A stretch of 64,000 bases of DNA from Bacteroidetes bacterium RIFCSPLOWO2_12_FULL_35_15 (GCA_001769385.1 MEPB01000077.1:1-64000); one strand, 5' to 3'; shown: positions 26,398-36,419, counted from the first letter of the stretch. Translations and numbers: made by a program. Notes: a model not told the origin generated them from the sequence alone.

Positions 26398-27414
26398 TCA
26401 AACAATATTCACTTCTCTCACCAGATCAACATCGAATTTTTCTTTGACAGATGCTATTATTTTTTGTGAAAGTTCAAGTATTTCGCTGCCGTTGGCATTT
26501 CCATAATTTACCAAAACCAACGCTTGCAATTTGTGAACACCAGCATCGCCAAACCGTTGTCCTTTCCAGCCACATTGTTCTATCAACCATCCGGCAGCCA
26601 ATTTTACATTTCCATTCTCCAGATCATAACCTACAATCATTGAAAATTCAGTTTTTAATGCTTCAAATTTAGATCGAATAACTTCGGGATTCTTAAAAAA
26701 ACTTCCTGCATTTCCAATTTCTGCAGGGTTAGGTAATTTACTTTTGCGAATAGCACATACGGCATCACTTATCGATTTTATACTTAATTCTTTAATGCCC
26801 ATCACTTCCAGTTCTTTTTCAATTGCACCATAACTGGTATTAAAGATGGGTTTCTTATAAAGTTTAAATGTAACAGAAGTAATGATAAACTGATCCTTCA
26901 ATTCTCCTTTAAAAACACTTTCACGATATCCGAATTTACATTCGGCATTATTAAATTTATGAATTGTTTTATCCTGAATATGCAATGCTTCCAATTCATA
27001 AAAAGTATCTTTTATTTCTGCCCCATATGCACCAATATTTTGCATCGGACTGGCGCCTACATTTCCCGGTATCAATGACAAATTTTCTAAACCCGCATAA
27101 TTATTGGCAATGCAATACATCACCAACTCATGCCACACTTCACCTCCGGCAGATCTTACAAAATAATGATCGACATCTTCTTTTACTAATTCAATTCCTT
27201 TTAAATTATTCTTTAAAACAATTCCATCGAAATCTTTTGTAAATAATAAATTGCTTCCACCTCCCAGAATTAGTTTCCTGCTATTTACAAACTTCGATTC
27301 AGAAAGAATCTGACAGACCTCATCGATGGTAGAAAAACCGGCATAATATCTCGCAGAAGCATCAATACCAAAGGTATTCAGTTTTTTTAAAGAAATGTTT
27401 TCATGAATATTCAT
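26398..27414 (-). CDS. murB: UDP-N-acetylmuramate dehydrogenase
   Basis: 338 residues, near the size of E. coli MurB (type I). The FAD-binding block ILGGGSNLLFTKDFDGIVL, LSLIPGNVGASPMQNIGAYG, CKFGYRESVFKG and the catalytic-serine block GNAGSFFKNP are clear; the C-terminal AAGWLIEQCGWKGQRFGDAG is also typical. It reduces UDP-GlcNAc-enolpyruvate to UDP-MurNAc using NADPH in cytosolic peptidoglycan synthesis. Confidence 0.97.
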   Translation of the reverse strand: MNIHENISLKKLNTFGIDASARYYAGFSTIDEVCQILSESKFVNSRKLILGGGSNLLFTKDFDGIVLKNNLKGIELVKEDVDHYFVRSAGGEVWHELVMYCIANNYAGLENLSLIPGNVGASPMQNIGAYGAEIKDTFYELEALHIQDKTIHKFNNAECKFGYRESVFKGELKDQFIITSVTFKLYKKPIFNTSYGAIEKELEVMGIKELSIKSISDAVCAIRKSKLPNPAEIGNAGSFFKNPEVIRSKFEALKTEFSMIVGYDLENGNVKLAAGWLIEQCGWKGQRFGDAGVHKLQALVLVNYGNANGSEILELSQKIIASVKEKFDVDLVREVNIV

Positions 27415-27668
27415 AGCCTAGAAATAAGATCATTCAAAATTCAACAATTGAAGCACAGGAATCAACATATTCAGCGAAAAGTTATTCATAGCGTTATGCA
27501 CATTTTTTTGATTTCATTGCACTTGTATATGGGACGCAGATCTCGCTGATATTTTAAGATTTAAAATGATTTTTATTGGAAGATTATTATATAAATACTG
27601 TACATAAAATAGTTTTTATAATCTTCATACATCATCAAATATGTTTAGACTTCTTTGGGTAATTGAAT

Positions 27669-27756
27669 GTCATTCCGACCGAAGTGGAGGAATCCTTATA
27701 CTAATTAGTAAAATTGTAAACGAATAAAAAGATTTCTCCCTTCTGTCGAAATGACA
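27669..27756. repeat. REP-like inverted repeat
   Basis: Inverted ends TGTCATTCCGACCGAAG...CTTCTGTCGAAATGACA, with GGAATC/GATTTC extending the stem. Same family as 30480-30554 and 31312-31372. Confidence 0.7.
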
Positions 27757-27925
27757 TAGAACCCTAAACAGACTTATAAATTAATAAGGGAATCAAATAC
27801 ATTTTAATTTTCAGATCATTTTTTATCTTAATAATCCTAATAAATCTGCGTACCATCCTCCACAGTATTTTTAATTTCAGAAGTCCAATCGCAATTATAA
27901 ATCTTTATCTTCGCACTATTAATCC

Positions 27926-27942
27926 CCTCTCCTTTGGAGAGG
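27926..27942. repeat. CCTCTCC hairpin repeat with downstream Shine-Dalgarno-like GGTGAGG
   Basis: CCTCTCC-TTT-GGAGAGG is followed by ATTAGGGTGAGGTAATG, where ATG is the start of the glycosyltransferase gene at 27957. The repeat tail (TTAGGGTGAGG) is common to this repeat type, so it seems to provide the ribosome-binding site. Confidence 0.6.
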
Positions 27943-27956
27943 ATTAGGGTGAGGTA

Positions 27957-29078
27957 ATGAAAAAAGTAATAGTATCCGTAATAAACGATCTGAGTACCGA
28001 CCAACGTGTGCATAAAGTATGTACTACTTTGCACAACATGGGTTTTGATGTTACCTTGATTGGTAGAAGGCAGCGTAAAAGTATGCCGTTGGAAAAGCGC
28101 GACTACAAGACAAAAAGGATGTTTTTACTTTTCGAAAAAGGTCCACTTTTTTATGCCGGATTTCAAAAACGATTATTTTATTATTTATTATTTCAAAAAG
28201 CAGATGTATTGGTATCAAATGACCTGGATACCCTTCTTCCAAATTATCTGATCTCCAGATTAAAAGGTTCAAACCTGGTATATGACAGTCACGAATTATT
28301 TTGTGAGGTGCCGGAACTACAAGCCAATCCTACAAAGAAAAACATCTGGAAACGTATTGAACGTTGGATCTTCCCGAAGCTAAAATATGTTTTTACAGTA
28401 AACGAGTCCATCGCTAAAATATATAGCGATGAATATAAAGTAGATGTAAAAGTTGTCCGTAATATTCCCTTGTTTTCCAATCAGAATAAACTAAAAAATA
28501 TCAGTAAAGCCGACCTGGGAATCCCTTCGGATAAAAAAATTATTGTTTTGCAAGGTGCCGGAATAAATATTGACCGGGGATCTGAAGAAGCGATTCAGGC
28601 AATGCAATTTGTAAACAATGCGGTATTGTTAATTATCGGAAGTGGCGATGTGATCGATGTTTTAAAACAAATGGTTTTAGATCTGAAATTAACTGAAAAA
28701 GTAAAATTCATTGGTAAAGTGCCATTTGAAAAATTATTGCAATACACACATTATGCTGATTTGGGTTTAACCTTAGATAAAGATACCAATATAAATTACC
28801 GGTATAGCTTACCCAACAAATTGTTTGATTACATACATGCCGGTGTTCCTGTGTTGGCATCCAATTTAGTTGAAATTAAAAAGATCATTACCAATCATTC
28901 TATTGGCGATTGCATTGACAACCACAACCCTAAACATATCGCAGACAAAATAAACAGCATCCTAAATGATGATGAAAGGCTCCTACTTTGGAAAAAAAAC
29001 TGTAAAATTGCAGCCGCTAAACTAAATTGGGAAACAGAAGAACAACAAATACTAACTGTTTATTCCAAATTTCTTTAG
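27957..29078 (+). CDS. Glycosyltransferase (family 4 type)
   Basis: 373 residues. Two-Rossmann GT-B protein: N-terminal VINDLSTDQRVHKVCTTLHNMGFDVTLIG is the nucleotide-sugar-transferase pattern (given for its order), YDSHELFCEVPEL is the usual acceptor-side motif, and the donor side has GAGINIDRGSEEAIQAM and SLPNKLFDYIHAGVPVLAS, typical of GT4. It would add a sugar to a lipid-linked or cell-surface glycan in the cytoplasm. A second glycosyltransferase follows 32 bases later, so both may serve one glycan. Confidence 0.85.
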   Translation: MKKVIVSVINDLSTDQRVHKVCTTLHNMGFDVTLIGRRQRKSMPLEKRDYKTKRMFLLFEKGPLFYAGFQKRLFYYLLFQKADVLVSNDLDTLLPNYLISRLKGSNLVYDSHELFCEVPELQANPTKKNIWKRIERWIFPKLKYVFTVNESIAKIYSDEYKVDVKVVRNIPLFSNQNKLKNISKADLGIPSDKKIIVLQGAGINIDRGSEEAIQAMQFVNNAVLLIIGSGDVIDVLKQMVLDLKLTEKVKFIGKVPFEKLLQYTHYADLGLTLDKDTNINYRYSLPNKLFDYIHAGVPVLASNLVEIKKIITNHSIGDCIDNHNPKHIADKINSILNDDERLLLWKKNCKIAAAKLNWETEEQQILTVYSKFL

Positions 29079-29110
29079 CGAATTTTTTTAATAAAACTTT
29101 TGTATCAAAA

Positions 29111-30226
29111 TTGCAACAAAAACACTTACATATAATTTCTTTTGATGTACCCTACCCTGCTAATTATGGGGGTGTTATCGATGTATTTTATAAGTTAAAA
29201 GCATTACATGCCCAGGGAATAAAAATTCATTTACATTGTTTTGAATATGGAAGAGCAGAAGCGCTGAATCTGGAAAGCATTTGTGAGAAAGTATATTATT
29301 ACAAACGAAAATTAAGCAGAAAATATCTGTTAAATACACTTCCATTTGTAGTGGTGACACGTTCTTCCGAAAAGCTGATGGAGCATTTATTACGAGACAA
29401 ACATCCTGTATTATTTGAAGGCTTACATTGTTGTTTCCATTTAAATGATGTACGTTTAAATGATCGCATTAAAATTGTTCGTATGCATAACATCGAACAT
29501 GATTATTATTTTAATCTCGAAAAAGTAGAAAAATCCATTTTCAAAAAACTCTATTTTGGAATGGAAGCAAAAAAATTAAAGCGATTTGAAAAGGTTTTAA
29601 ATAAAGCCTATGCAGTTGCCGCCATTTCACCTGCCGATGCAAAAGAACTTTCTACCAGATACCAAAATGTACATCACATCACGGCTTTCCATCCTAATGA
29701 AGAAGTAAAAATTAAAGATGGCAAAGGCGATTTTTGTTTGTATCATGGAAATCTGGAAGTTGGTGAAAACAACGAAGCTGCGCTATATTTGGTGAATGAA
29801 ATTTTTTCAAAAATTAATACTCCATTTATTATTGCCGGCCGCAAACCTTCTGCTGAATTGGTTCAGGTAGTTTCAAAACATAAACATATTAAATTAAAAG
29901 CAAATATCAATACTCAGGATATTGACAGCTTAATTAAAGATGCACAAATAAATATATTACCAACCTTTCAGGCAACCGGAATAAAATTAAAATTGTTGGC
30001 CGCATTATTTACCGGCAGACATTGTATAGTAAACTCTCCTATGGTTGCCAATACCGGCTTAGAGGAATTATGCTCCATCCAAAACACAGCTGAGGAAATG
30101 TCAAATGAAATTATTCGTTTATTTGATTTACCTTTTGATATGCAGGAAAAACAAAAACGGGAAGCTATTCTTATTACGAATTTTTCAAATGCAATTAATA
30201 TGAAGAAGTTAGTGGCATTAATCTAG
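29111..30226 (+). CDS. Glycosyltransferase, probable TTG start
   Basis: About 371 residues from TTG 29111 (MQQKHLHIISFDVPYPANYGG), where the family homology begins; an upstream ATG at 29027 would overlap the preceding gene by 52 bases and adds unlike sequence. GT-B pattern: IDVFYKLKALHAQG, VRMHNIEHDYYFNLE, AVAAISPADAKELS, CLYHGNLEVGENNEAALYLV and IKLKLLAALFTGRHCIVNSPM. Substrate unknown. It follows directly the GT4 gene in the same direction and probably works in the same pathway. Confidence 0.82.
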   Translation: MQQKHLHIISFDVPYPANYGGVIDVFYKLKALHAQGIKIHLHCFEYGRAEALNLESICEKVYYYKRKLSRKYLLNTLPFVVVTRSSEKLMEHLLRDKHPVLFEGLHCCFHLNDVRLNDRIKIVRMHNIEHDYYFNLEKVEKSIFKKLYFGMEAKKLKRFEKVLNKAYAVAAISPADAKELSTRYQNVHHITAFHPNEEVKIKDGKGDFCLYHGNLEVGENNEAALYLVNEIFSKINTPFIIAGRKPSAELVQVVSKHKHIKLKANINTQDIDSLIKDAQINILPTFQATGIKLKLLAALFTGRHCIVNSPMVANTGLEELCSIQNTAEEMSNEIIRLFDLPFDMQEKQKREAILITNFSNAINMKKLVALI

Positions 30227-30615
30227 ATCTTGTTTAACAGGAGATGTCTTTCCGACCAACGTAGAGGAATCTTATATTTATTCTGATTTACAAAAAAGTA
30301 AAAAGATTTCCCGACAGCTTGAAGTAGCAAAAGCATCAATCGAGCGTGTGTCGTCAGTTCGAGTGTTTTTCTTTTCTGAAAAATGTATCGAGAACGCGCA
30401 AAACTTTGTTATGAATAAGTTCTAAGAGCCTGTTTAAATTTTAATAAAAGAATCTGATTACGATATTTTTAACCATTCTGTCATTTCGACCAAAGAGAGA
30501 AATCTCAATAAAATTATAATAAAAAAGAGATTTCTCCCTTTGGTCGAAATGACATATAAAGCATTTTGAATGAAATTTAAACAGGCTCTAAGAAATTGTA
30601 AAAATCTAACTCGGG
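30227..30615. other. Gene-free 390-bp spacer holding nested repeats
   Basis: No supported gene. It holds a partial REP-like segment (30240-30310) and a complete miniature element with an internal REP palindrome (30426-30588), between convergent genes. Confidence 0.7.
30426..30588. mobile_element. GAGCCTG miniature element (MITE-like) with nested REP palindrome
   Basis: Ends GAGCCTGTTTAAATTT and AAATTTAAACAGGCTC are exact inverse copies, flanked on both sides by TAA, a three-base target duplication. Inside, at 30480-30507 and 30527-30554, lie 28-base inverted arms with one mismatch, starting TGTCATTTCGACC. Compared with the 75-base copy at 55126-55200, this copy has 88 extra bases, namely the inner palindrome. 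No transposase gene. The TNA duplication resembles that of some IS5-group elements (inference). Confidence 0.8.
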
Positions 30616-31293
30616 TTAATTCTTAGAATCGATCACTTTTCCATTTTCACACTTAATGGTGCGTGAAGGGAATTTATCAAACATCATAATATCATGAGTG
30701 GCAATAAGAACAGCCCGGCCATTTTTACTGATCTCCAGCAAAATATTCATAATCCCTTCTGATGTTTCAGGGTCGAGGTTTCCTGTTGGTTCATCTGCAA
30801 GAATTAATTCCGGATCATTCAATAAAGCGCGGGCAATAGAAACCCGTTGCTGTTCACCTCCTGAAAGCTCATGAGGCATTTTAAATCCTTTGGTATTCAA
30901 ATGTACTTTTTCCAATACATCATTTATTCGTTTTTGCATTTCCTCTTTGTCATTCCAGCCGGTTGCTTTTAAAACAAAAAGTAAATTATCATTTACACTT
31001 CTGTCAGTCAGTAATTGAAAATCCTGAAATACAATGCCTAATTTTCTACGCAAAAAAGGAATTTCTTTTGTTTTGATCTTCTTCAGATCATACCCTGCAA
31101 CAGTTGCATCTCCATCAACTAAAGGCAATTCGGAATAAAGTGTTTTCAATAAACTGCTTTTACCAGTTCCTGTTTTTCCAAGGAGATACACGAACTCGCC
31201 TTTGTCGATATTCAGCGAAACATTGGTAAGTACTAAATTATGTTTTTGAAATATGGAAACATTATTTAAATGAATGATCGTATCGAGTGCCAT
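30616..31293 (-). CDS. ftsE: FtsE-type ABC transporter ATP-binding protein
   Basis: 225 residues. Walker [14 protein letters not shown]-loop VFQDFQLL, signature [15 protein letters not shown], Walker [14 protein letters not shown], and H-loop [23 protein letters not shown] and the short C-terminus fit FtsE, which with FtsX controls peptidoglycan hydrolases at division. No ftsX is adjacent; Bacteroidota often carry ftsE apart from ftsX. It is divergent from the TPR gene at 31540. Confidence 0.88.
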   Translation of the reverse strand: MALDTIIHLNNVSIFQKHNLVLTNVSLNIDKGEFVYLLGKTGTGKSSLLKTLYSELPLVDGDATVAGYDLKKIKTKEIPFLRRKLGIVFQDFQLLTDRSVNDNLLFVLKATGWNDKEEMQKRINDVLEKVHLNTKGFKMPHELSGGEQQRVSIARALLNDPELILADEPTGNLDPETSEGIMNILLEISKNGRAVLIATHDIMMFDKFPSRTIKCENGKVIDSKN

Positions 31294-31311
31294 GATTTAT
31301 TCTTGTTAAAC

Positions 31312-31372
31312 TGTCATTTCGACCAAAGGTAGAAATCCCTTTCCTGAATTTCCTCTTTTGGTCAAAATGACA
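31312..31372. repeat. REP-like inverted repeat upstream of ftsE
   Basis: TGTCATTTCGACCAAAGGTAG and CTCTTTTGGTCAAAATGACA are inverted arms with a few mismatches. It lies 18 bases before the ftsE start, in the divergent gap, so it may affect the ftsE leader. Confidence 0.7.
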
Positions 31373-31539
31373 AATAAAGACAGTATTATTTTCCTCCGAA
31401 AATTACTCTTAAATGAAACAAAAGCTTTTTTATTCATCGCAATACTTTCAACAAGTCTGCGTTAATAACTTCCACAAACCTAACACTTTGATGCTTCTAT
31501 CCTTACTAATTTTACGTCATTCATATCTTAAATTGCCTA

Positions 31540-34500
31540 ATGAACAAGCTAAAAACAATTGCTCGCCCGAACCTGCCTTTTTGGTATGGGCAGGGATTAG
31601 TAGCATTTTTTATTTTTATAACTGCAACAACTTCTGTTCTTGCACAAAAAACTACGATTTACCTTCACGAAGATTCTGAATTTAAAGCCGGAATTGAATT
31701 ATTTCAAAAAGAAAAATATGGTGCTGCCCAAAAAAGTTTCAGCAATATAATTGAGTCGCATCCCAACCGTCAATCACTTATTCGCATTGATGCAGAATTT
31801 TACAAAGCAATTTGCGCCATTGAATTATTCAATAAAGATGGAGAGTTCTATTTAAAGCAATTTGTAAAGGATCATCCTGAAAACCCAAAGGTAAAATCAG
31901 CCTACTTCTATTTGGGTAAATACAACTACCGCAAAAAAAAATACAAAGATTGTTTGGATTGGTTTGAGAAAGTTGACATCTATGACTTAACAACAGAAGA
32001 ATTATCTGAATTTTATTTTAAGCGGGGATATTGTTTTTTCGTAGGAAATAAAATGGAAGAGGCGAAAAAAGATCTCTACGAAATAAAAGACGTTGATAAT
32101 AAATATGCTGCCTCCGCAAAATATTATTATGCTCATATTGCATATAATGAAAAGAATTACGAAACCGCGTTGAAAGATTTTATCAAGCTTCAAGGGAATG
32201 AAACATTTGGCCCTGTTGTTCCTTATTATATTGCTCAATTATATTATTTGCAAGGAAAATACGACAGTGTTATTTCCTATGCACCAGCTTTACTTGATTC
32301 GGCAAGTACCAAACGAGCACCGGAAATAGCACGTATCATTGGTGAGGCTTATTATAATACTTCCCACTTTAAAGAGGCCATTCCCTATTTGAAAAAATAT
32401 GAGAAAGCTAATCGTTCCTTGTCTCGTATAGATAATTATCAGATGGGATACGCTCATTACAAAGTGAATGAATACGATGATGCGATCAATTATTTTATTA
32501 AAACAACCAATATAGACGACTCGTTAGAACAAAATGCCTATTACCATATTGGCGATTGCTATTTAAAAACAGACAGTAAGCAAAATGCCAGAAACGCTTT
32601 CGGGCAAGCAGCCAAGTTCGATTTCGATAAAGTAGTGCAGGAAGATGCCTTGTTTAATTTCGCAAAACTATGCTACGATCTATCTTACAATCCATACAAT
32701 GAAGCGATAAAAGCATTCCAAAAATATATTAAAAATTATCCGGATGCTTCACATGTTGATGAAGCCTATTCTTATTTGGTAAATGTATTCATCACCACAA
32801 AGAGTTACAAAGATGCCCTCGAAGCAATTGAAAGCATTAAAGTGCTTACTCCTGAATTAAAACAAGCACATCAGAAGGTTGCTTTTTATCGTGGTGTGGA
32901 TCTGTTCAATAATATGCAATATGATGATGCCATAAAATTGTTTGATAAGTCAATGACCTATTCCTTTGATAAAAATATTCGCGCTTCAGCCTATTACTGG
33001 AAAGGCGAAGCATATTATCGCAACAAAAATTATCAGAAATCAATAGAAAGTTATCAATCCTATATTTCTGATCCGGGAGCTATCGGCAAATCAGAATTAA
33101 GCGATGCCAATTACAATATCGGTTATGCCTATTACAAAATGCTGGAATACGATAACAGCATTTTATGGTTCCGAAAGTTTGTTACGTTTAAACCACATGC
33201 TGACGAGAAAAAAATCAATGATGCGTACAATAGAATTGCAGATGGGTATTTTATGAATCGTGATTATGCAAATGCGATCGATTATTATGAAGAATCCTAC
33301 AAAATGAAATTGATGAATGCTGATTATGCTCTGTTTCAAAAAGCATTGGCTTATGGTGTTCAGAAAAAGTATCCGAAAAAAATCGATGACTTAAAATTGT
33401 TTATCGACAAGTATTCTAAATCATCCTCAACTTATATTCAACGTGCCAAATTTGAATTCGCATCCACCTGCTTTTTAGACAATCAAAATGATCTGGCGCT
33501 AATCAGTTTCCAGAATTTTATTCAGGAATATCCAAATAGCGCTTATGAAAACACCTGTTTAAGCAAAATAGGATTGATCTATTATAATAAGAAAGATGAT
33601 GATAACGCATTAGTATATTTCAATAAATTAATAAAGAGGGATCGCAAATCATCTGACGCTAATCAAGCCATTGAAATTGCAAAGAAAATATATACTGCAA
33701 AAGGCAATATAGATGAATTAGAAACATGGCTGGCTTCCATAGGCGCTTCCATGCCGCATGCAGCAATGGATTCTCTGGCTTTTAATATCGGGAAAACACA
33801 TTATCTGGAACAGGATTGTAAAAATGTAATTACTGATTTCGAAAAATACATTCAAAAATATGCTGATGGAATTTTTATCACACAAGCAAATTTTTACAAA
33901 GCCGAATGTGATTATAAATTAGGAAACACAGATGCTGCTTTAGTAGAATACACTTTTGTTATAGGTAAAATCAAAAATGAATTTACTGAACAATCATTAT
34001 ATCGGGCATCAGATATTGTCTATCAAAAACAAAACTATACACAAGCATTAGAATACTACAAACAGTTGGAAATTCAGGCTGAGAATCCCAAAAGCAATGC
34101 TGCTGCAAAAATCGGTTTGATGCGTTGTTATTCTCATTTGAAAAATTATACCAGTGCAATGGAGTATTCGAATAAAGTATTAGGGCTGGAAAAAGTAAGT
34201 AATGAATTAATCTTTGAAGCACATTTCATCATAGCAAAAGCGTTGTTTGCAACTGAAAAATATGATGAATCATTTGCGGAGTTTAAATCCATAGCTAACA
34301 CCGCTAAAAATGAATTAGGTGCCGAAGCCTGGTATAATGTAGCATACATTCAATACCTGAAAGATGATTTCAAACAATCGCAAAAAACGATTTTCGAATT
34401 TATAAATAGCGATGGTGATCACCCCTATTGGATCTCTAAAGCGATGATCTTATTAGCGGACAATTACGTTTCTTTAAAAGACAATTTTCAGGCAAAAGCA

Positions 34501-34722
34501 ACATTGAAGGGTGTTATCTCCGAGTCGGACATTCCGGAACTGATAAAGATCGCACAAGAAAATCTGGATAAAATTAATGCTGCCGAAGAAGCTGCAAAAC
34601 AACCTAAACCAATTGTAGAACCATTAAAAATTGAGTTTGAAGAAAACTCAATTGAACAGAATAAATTATTTATTGAACCTGATTCGATACCTCAGCAAGG
34701 CGAAATTAAACCACAACAATAA
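31540..34722 (+). CDS. Large exported TPR-repeat protein
   Basis: 1060 residues with an N-terminal signal (FFIFITATTSVLAQ) and about 18-22 TPR units filling the rest, for example YFYLGKYNYRKKKYKDCLDWF, AYYHIGDCYLKTDSKQNARNAF and ASAYYWKGEAYYRNKNYQKS (given in part). The C-terminal 60 residues are Glu/Lys/Pro rich and without repeats. Such proteins sit in the periplasm or at the outer membrane as scaffolds. The barrel gene starts 15 bases after the stop, so the two probably form a complex or assembly pair. Confidence 0.85.
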   Translation: MNKLKTIARPNLPFWYGQGLVAFFIFITATTSVLAQKTTIYLHEDSEFKAGIELFQKEKYGAAQKSFSNIIESHPNRQSLIRIDAEFYKAICAIELFNKDGEFYLKQFVKDHPENPKVKSAYFYLGKYNYRKKKYKDCLDWFEKVDIYDLTTEELSEFYFKRGYCFFVGNKMEEAKKDLYEIKDVDNKYAASAKYYYAHIAYNEKNYETALKDFIKLQGNETFGPVVPYYIAQLYYLQGKYDSVISYAPALLDSASTKRAPEIARIIGEAYYNTSHFKEAIPYLKKYEKANRSLSRIDNYQMGYAHYKVNEYDDAINYFIKTTNIDDSLEQNAYYHIGDCYLKTDSKQNARNAFGQAAKFDFDKVVQEDALFNFAKLCYDLSYNPYNEAIKAFQKYIKNYPDASHVDEAYSYLVNVFITTKSYKDALEAIESIKVLTPELKQAHQKVAFYRGVDLFNNMQYDDAIKLFDKSMTYSFDKNIRASAYYWKGEAYYRNKNYQKSIESYQSYISDPGAIGKSELSDANYNIGYAYYKMLEYDNSILWFRKFVTFKPHADEKKINDAYNRIADGYFMNRDYANAIDYYEESYKMKLMNADYALFQKALAYGVQKKYPKKIDDLKLFIDKYSKSSSTYIQRAKFEFASTCFLDNQNDLALISFQNFIQEYPNSAYENTCLSKIGLIYYNKKDDDNALVYFNKLIKRDRKSSDANQAIEIAKKIYTAKGNIDELETWLASIGASMPHAAMDSLAFNIGKTHYLEQDCKNVITDFEKYIQKYADGIFITQANFYKAECDYKLGNTDAALVEYTFVIGKIKNEFTEQSLYRASDIVYQKQNYTQALEYYKQLEIQAENPKSNAAAKIGLMRCYSHLKNYTSAMEYSNKVLGLEKVSNELIFEAHFIIAKALFATEKYDESFAEFKSIANTAKNELGAEAWYNVAYIQYLKDDFKQSQKTIFEFINSDGDHPYWISKAMILLADNYVSLKDNFQAKATLKGVISESDIPELIKIAQENLDKINAAEEAAKQPKPIVEPLKIEFEENSIEQNKLFIEPDSIPQQGEIKPQQ

Positions 34723-34736
34723 AATTGCAACAAAAC

Positions 34737-36419
34737 ATGAATGCTTTAAAAAAATATATTATTAAAACGCTTTTATTGTTAATGGCAATTATTGTATTCA
34801 ATGCTAATTCAATTTTTGCGCAGGATACTTTAACTTCATTAACTTTTATTGGAACAGGCGAATATCACCCAACTGTAATAGATGCAAATAAAATTCTTGA
34901 AAATCCTTCTATTATCGATTCAACAAAAAAAATACCTGTATCAGGCTACTCAATAAATTCAAAAAAGTTAAATACAAATTTCACAATTGAATCAATTCCC
35001 CCTGCTCAAATGGTTGGTGAACCTTTAACAAAATTATACAACCACCTTGCAAAAATAGGGATGGGAACATATGCCAGCCCGTATGCTGAAGTATGGTATA
35101 ATATATTGCGTTCAAAAGAGTATGCGTATGGTATGCGAATGAAACATTTGTCGTCATCTGCTACTCTCAAAGATTATGGTTTTGCAGGTTTTAGCGATAA
35201 TGAAATAAGTTTCTATGGGAAAAAGTTTTTGAAAGAACATTCGCTGATCGGCAATTTTGATTATGCACGAAATGTTGTTCATTTCTATGGTTATGATCTT
35301 TCGATAAATACTCTAGCAAAAGAAACAACAATTCAACGTTTTAATTATTTTTCAGGAAATGCAGAATTGTTGAGTCATTATTCAAAACCCGAACGTTATA
35401 ACCATGATGTAAAATTGAGTTATTATAATTTATTCGATTCTTACAAAGCATCTGAAAATAATATAAAAGCAACAGGCTTTGTGCAGACAGCTATAAACAA
35501 AGAAACTTTAAAAGTAAATGCTGCTGTAGATTATTATAATTACCGGAATGAATTTGACACAGTAAACAATACGATCATCACTTTAAATCCAAATTTTATT
35601 GCTTCCGGTGAACTATACAAAGCAAGCATTGGTGCAACTGCATCGGTGGATATTTTTTCCAATACAAAATTTTATTTTTACCCTAAGGTGGAATTAAGTT
35701 ATAATGTATTTGAAAATATAATTATTCCATATGCCGGTGCGACCGGTGGAGTTCAAAAAAACAGTTTCAAAACCCTTACTGATAATAACCCCTTTGTATT
35801 ATCACAACTTACTATGAAAAATTCCAATACCAAATATGAGTTATATGGTGGATTAAAAGGAACATTATCCTCTACTATCGCTTATAATGCATATGTTGGA
35901 TATTCAAGTATAAGCAATTTAGCAATGTATGTGAACGATACAACTGAACTTCTGCAGAATCGATTTAATGTAATTTATGATGATGCCAGTGTATTGAATA
36001 TTCGTGGTGAAATATCCTATCAAAGCAGAGAAAAATTACGAATAAATTTAGTTGGAGAGTATTTTAACTATAAAATGAAAACTGAATTAAGAGCTTGGTA
36101 TAAACCTCAGGTAAAAATATCCCTTTCAGCAAATTATAATTTACGTGATAAAATTGTTGCGAAAGTTGATTTGTTTTATATTGACAACCAATTTGCGAAA
36201 CAATTTGCTGCTGATTCAACAACTACTAGCGGGGTGAAAGTAGTGGCAAAAGAGTTTAAAGGAGTATTTGATGCAAACATCGGACTGGAATACCGCTACA
36301 CAAAAAAACTGGGTTTCTTTTTGAACTTTAATAATATAGCTAATTTCAGATACTATCGTTACTCCAACTACCCAACACAAAAATTCAGTTTGATGGGTGG
36401 ACTATCTTATTCCTTTTAA
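34737..36419 (+). CDS. Outer-membrane beta-barrel protein paired with TPR protein
   Basis: 560 residues from ATG 34737, with a signal peptide (ending ANSIFAQD). The N-terminal about 80 residues (PVSGYSINSKKLNTNFTIESIPPAQMVGEPLTKLYNHLAKIGMG, pattern only) are followed by alternating amphipathic strands up to the terminal aromatic MGGLSYSF, the usual end of a barrel. It resembles the barrel part of TonB-dependent receptors but has no carboxypeptidase-regulatory domain or clear plug. Translationally close to the TPR gene, so probably a joint outer-membrane complex; cargo unknown. Confidence 0.75.
   Translation: MNALKKYIIKTLLLLMAIIVFNANSIFAQDTLTSLTFIGTGEYHPTVIDANKILENPSIIDSTKKIPVSGYSINSKKLNTNFTIESIPPAQMVGEPLTKLYNHLAKIGMGTYASPYAEVWYNILRSKEYAYGMRMKHLSSSATLKDYGFAGFSDNEISFYGKKFLKEHSLIGNFDYARNVVHFYGYDLSINTLAKETTIQRFNYFSGNAELLSHYSKPERYNHDVKLSYYNLFDSYKASENNIKATGFVQTAINKETLKVNAAVDYYNYRNEFDTVNNTIITLNPNFIASGELYKASIGATASVDIFSNTKFYFYPKVELSYNVFENIIIPYAGATGGVQKNSFKTLTDNNPFVLSQLTMKNSNTKYELYGGLKGTLSSTIAYNAYVGYSSISNLAMYVNDTTELLQNRFNVIYDDASVLNIRGEISYQSREKLRINLVGEYFNYKMKTELRAWYKPQVKISLSANYNLRDKIVAKVDLFYIDNQFAKQFAADSTTTSGVKVVAKEFKGVFDANIGLEYRYTKKLGFFLNFNNIANFRYYRYSNYPTQKFSLMGGLSYSF

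Larger units (their letters stand above)
27415..27956. other. Gene-free 540-bp spacer with repeats
   Basis: No supported gene. It holds a REP-like repeat (27669-27756), whose ends TGTCATTCCGACCGAAG and CTTCTGTCGAAATGACA form an inverted pair, and a CCTCTCC hairpin (27926-27942). Short ATG frames inside are AT-rich and not protein-like. Promoters of the divergent murB and glycosyltransferase genes must lie here. Confidence 0.6.

Noticed and set aside
30616-31293. LolD- or MacB-type ATPase instead of FtsE
   Set aside because: No LolC/E- or MacB-like permease is adjacent and the short length and motifs fit FtsE better, though not with full certainty.
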